Below are positions 62,595-64,000 of a DNA stretch of 64,000 bases, in pieces. Every line of letters starts with the position of its first letter. Within the stretch, counting starts at the first letter, position 1. The position numbers and the translations under genes are program-made. The DNA comes from Sphingomonas profundi (GTDB lineage Bacteria; Pseudomonadota; Alphaproteobacteria; Sphingomonadales; Sphingomonadaceae), in assembly GCF_009739515.1 (NCBI RefSeq), contig NZ_CP046535.1, positions 992,001-1,056,000 on the forward strand. Direction: 5' to 3'. The notes under the pieces were generated by a model. That model worked only from the letters and a program-made list of their open reading frames with translations. It had not been told where the DNA came from and did not search any database.

Positions 62595-62765
62595 ATGCAG
62601 AAGATTCGTCAGATGTTGAAGGACACCAAGGGCGCGACCGCGATCGAATACGGTCTGATCGCCGCCCTGATCGCGGTTGCCGCGATCACGACCATGTCGG
62701 CGCTGGGCAGCCAGCTGAACAAGACGTTCAACAACGTCACGTCGAACATGAAGTCCGGCACGTAA
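62595..62765 (+). CDS. Flp family type IVb pilin
   Basis: A 56-residue Flp pilin, subunit of tight-adherence (Tad) pili. The leader MQKIRQMLKDTKG is followed by ATAIEYGLIAALIAVAAITT, the canonical Flp start with the Glu-Tyr pair. A polar C-terminus (NKTFNNVTSNMKSGT) follows. AGGAG precedes the ATG. A strong terminator follows at once, so this is the end of a unit. Confidence 0.95.
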   Translation: MQKIRQMLKDTKGATAIEYGLIAALIAVAAITTMSALGSQLNKTFNNVTSNMKSGT

Positions 62766-62792
62766 CACCGGCGCCGCAAGGCGAAGAGATCG

Positions 62793-62823
62793 GGGCGGCG
62801 GAACCGGGTTCCGCCGCCCTTTT
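62793..62823 (+). terminator. Intrinsic terminator of Flp pilin
   Basis: gggcggcggaac (62793-62804) pairs perfectly with gttccgccgccc (62808-62819), 12 bp around a CGG loop, followed by TTTT. It serves the forward strand. Confidence 0.85.
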
Positions 62824-62846
62824 CCGTGTCCGCCACGATCGCCCAT

Positions 62847-62880
62847 AAAAAAGCGGGCGGCGGATCGCTCCGCCGCCCGC
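62847..62880 (-). terminator. Intrinsic terminator of the Hint gene
   Basis: gcgggcggcgga (62853-62864) pairs with tccgccgcccgc (62869-62880), 12 bp with a TCGC loop, and six A at 62847-62852 give a U-run on the reverse strand. It faces the forward terminator 24 bases away, so the two units are cleanly separated. Confidence 0.85.
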
Positions 62881-62901
62881 CCATGTTCGGGATCAGGCTG
62901 C

Positions 62902-64000
62902 TCAGCCGGCCCGCGACAGCGGCATGACGGGGCGCGCCACATCCTCGCAGAGCCGGGGCGCCGCCACCGGATAGGCCGGCAGGCCGTGCGCGCGCAGCAT
63001 GACCGAGCGGGCGAGGGGCAGCGTCGCCTCGCCGCTGGTCCAGCGGAAGCCGTCCTCGACCGTGTTCCAGCCGTCGGCCAGGCGCGGATCGTCGAGCTCG
63101 ATGTCGGCGCCGTCCAGCTGGAGGGCGGTGACGCAGATGCCCAGCCGGCGCGTGTCGGTCGATTCCAGCAGCGTCTCGGCCGGCACGGCGGTGCGCGACA
63201 CCAGCCGCAGCGCCTCTGCACCCTCCGGCACGGCGTAGACGAAGCAGCCGTCGTTCACCGCCAGCGGCGTGACGAGGATGTTGTCCGCCAGCAGCTGGAT
63301 CGCCGGATCGGCCGTCATGCGCGCGCCCAGGTGCCGCGCCCGCTCGGTCAGCCAGGCGCGGATCGCGATCAGGCGCTCGCCCTCCGTCACCAGCGGCGCG
63401 CAGTGGCCAGCGGCCTCCGCCCCCTCGAAGCGCGGGTGCAGCGCGGCGACGGCGCCACCTTCCGCGAAGGCCCAGCGGTTGCCGACGTCGAGGAAGCTCT
63501 CCGACGGCATGTTCTCGGCGACGAGGATGTCGTGCGTCTCCAGCTCGACATGCCAGTAGGTCACGGCATCCACATTCTCGCGCAGGATCGTGCTGCCGTT
63601 GACGAGGAAGCGGGCCTGCACCAGCACCGTATCGAAGAACAGCGCGTGATCGGGCGAGATGCGCAGATCCCGCGCCGGCATGCCGGGCGCGACCGCGTTG
63701 GCGGTGATGCGGATCGGCTGCACCAGCTCCGGCTCGGGATGGCCGGCGCAATCGGTGCGGCGATGGCCGAGCCAGATTATCGGCCGGCGCCCGCCCGAGG
63801 CGGTGATCACCTCGTCGCCGATCGCGAGATCCTCGACCGCCACCTCGCCGCGCACCGTGCGGATCAGCGTGCCCGCCGCATAGCATGGGGTGTTCGGCCC
63901 GATCGGTGCGGTGACGTTGGCGTTGAGCACGGGCGTGGCCACGTTCAGCGCGGGCAGCGCCGGGGCGCCGGTGACGCCGATGACCACCGGGGTGATGATG
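62902..64000 (-). CDS. Hint-domain (Hedgehog/intein-type) protein, 5' end outside window
   Basis: The reading frame continues past the right edge, so this is the C-terminal part (366 codons visible, including the stop). A Hint module of the Hedgehog/intein type 2 starts TPCYAAGTLIRTVRGEVAVE, with the leading Cys and DLAIGDEVIT, then RDLRISPDHALFFDTVLVQA, as in many alphaproteobacterial secreted proteins whose N-terminal part is a calcium-binding or autotransporter-like region. The last 100 residues include VTALQLDGADIELDDPRLAD. Function (self-cleavage or ligation) is not shown by sequence. Confidence 0.85.
   Translation of the reverse strand, partial: IITPVVIGVTGAPALPALNVATPVLNANVTAPIGPNTPCYAAGTLIRTVRGEVAVEDLAIGDEVITASGGRRPIIWLGHRRTDCAGHPEPELVQPIRITANAVAPGMPARDLRISPDHALFFDTVLVQARFLVNGSTILRENVDAVTYWHVELETHDILVAENMPSESFLDVGNRWAFAEGGAVAALHPRFEGAEAAGHCAPLVTEGERLIAIRAWLTERARHLGARMTADPAIQLLADNILVTPLAVNDGCFVYAVPEGAEALRLVSRTAVPAETLLESTDTRRLGICVTALQLDGADIELDDPRLADGWNTVEDGFRWTSGEATLPLARSVMLRAHGLPAYPVAAPRLCEDVARPVMPLSRAG

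Overview
The window looks like chromosome of a high-GC alphaproteobacterium of the Sphingomonadaceae (Sphingomonas-like). This is inferred from the strong G/C third-position bias, the gene order fur-plsC-miaB-phoH-ybeY-corC ... lnt-metK-trmB, a tonB-exbB-exbD-exbD operon, a MucR/Ros regulator, Flp pilins, several TonB-dependent receptors and alphaproteobacterial dispersed palindromes. No rRNA, tRNA or CRISPR array was seen.

Layout. 1-4.1 kb: 3' end of folB, a secreted protein, then the TonB energy-transduction operon. 4.2-8.9 kb: a DXD glycosyltransferase, an L,D-transpeptidase, an RhlE-type helicase and a GT90 glycosyltransferase. 9.0-23.4 kb: a dense, mostly forward housekeeping run (nfuA, nitroreductase, tsaB-rimI, mucR, fur-plsC-miaB, phoH-ybeY-corC, PQQ-type dehydrogenase, thioesterase-lnt, metK, trmB). 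23.5-29.7 kb: GST, ald with a divergent Lrp regulator, a GAF-PAS-GGDEF protein, serine acetyltransferase, and a fatty-acid desaturase followed by a 52-codon gene remnant. 29.7-31.9 kb: a visibly AT-richer accessory segment with two small-family hypothetical genes and a broken IS1595-type transposase. 31.9-38.3 kb: secreted InlB-repeat-like protein, cstA-ybdD, an Fe-S cryptochrome/photolyase, GNAT.

38.3-47.9 kb: a reverse four-gene unit (GGDEF-EAL sensor, TonB-dependent receptor, CmcJ-type oxygenase, EamA transporter), then a TorF-type porin and a second GGDEF-EAL sensor. 47.9-53.6 kb: a compound inverted-repeat region, a NikR homologue lacking most of the nickel ligands, and a forward TonB receptor-copA-copB cluster. 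53.6-64 kb: a long palindrome, PhnB-like protein, tdk, a PurU-like ACT fragment, alr, a CAP protein, nhaA, a grxC-nitrilase-DUF1178 run, comF, a methyltransferase, mutT, two Flp pilins, and a Hint-domain protein running off the right edge.

Most worth a second look: the multi-stem inverted-repeat region at 47930-48134 beside the ligand-depleted NikR; the reverse operon joining a c-di-GMP enzyme to a receptor, oxygenase and exporter; the paralogous c-di-GMP sensors with opposite EAL status; and the decayed genes (PhnD-like remnant, PurU ACT fragment, IS1595 remnant). All family names rest on motif recognition by eye; no database search was possible.
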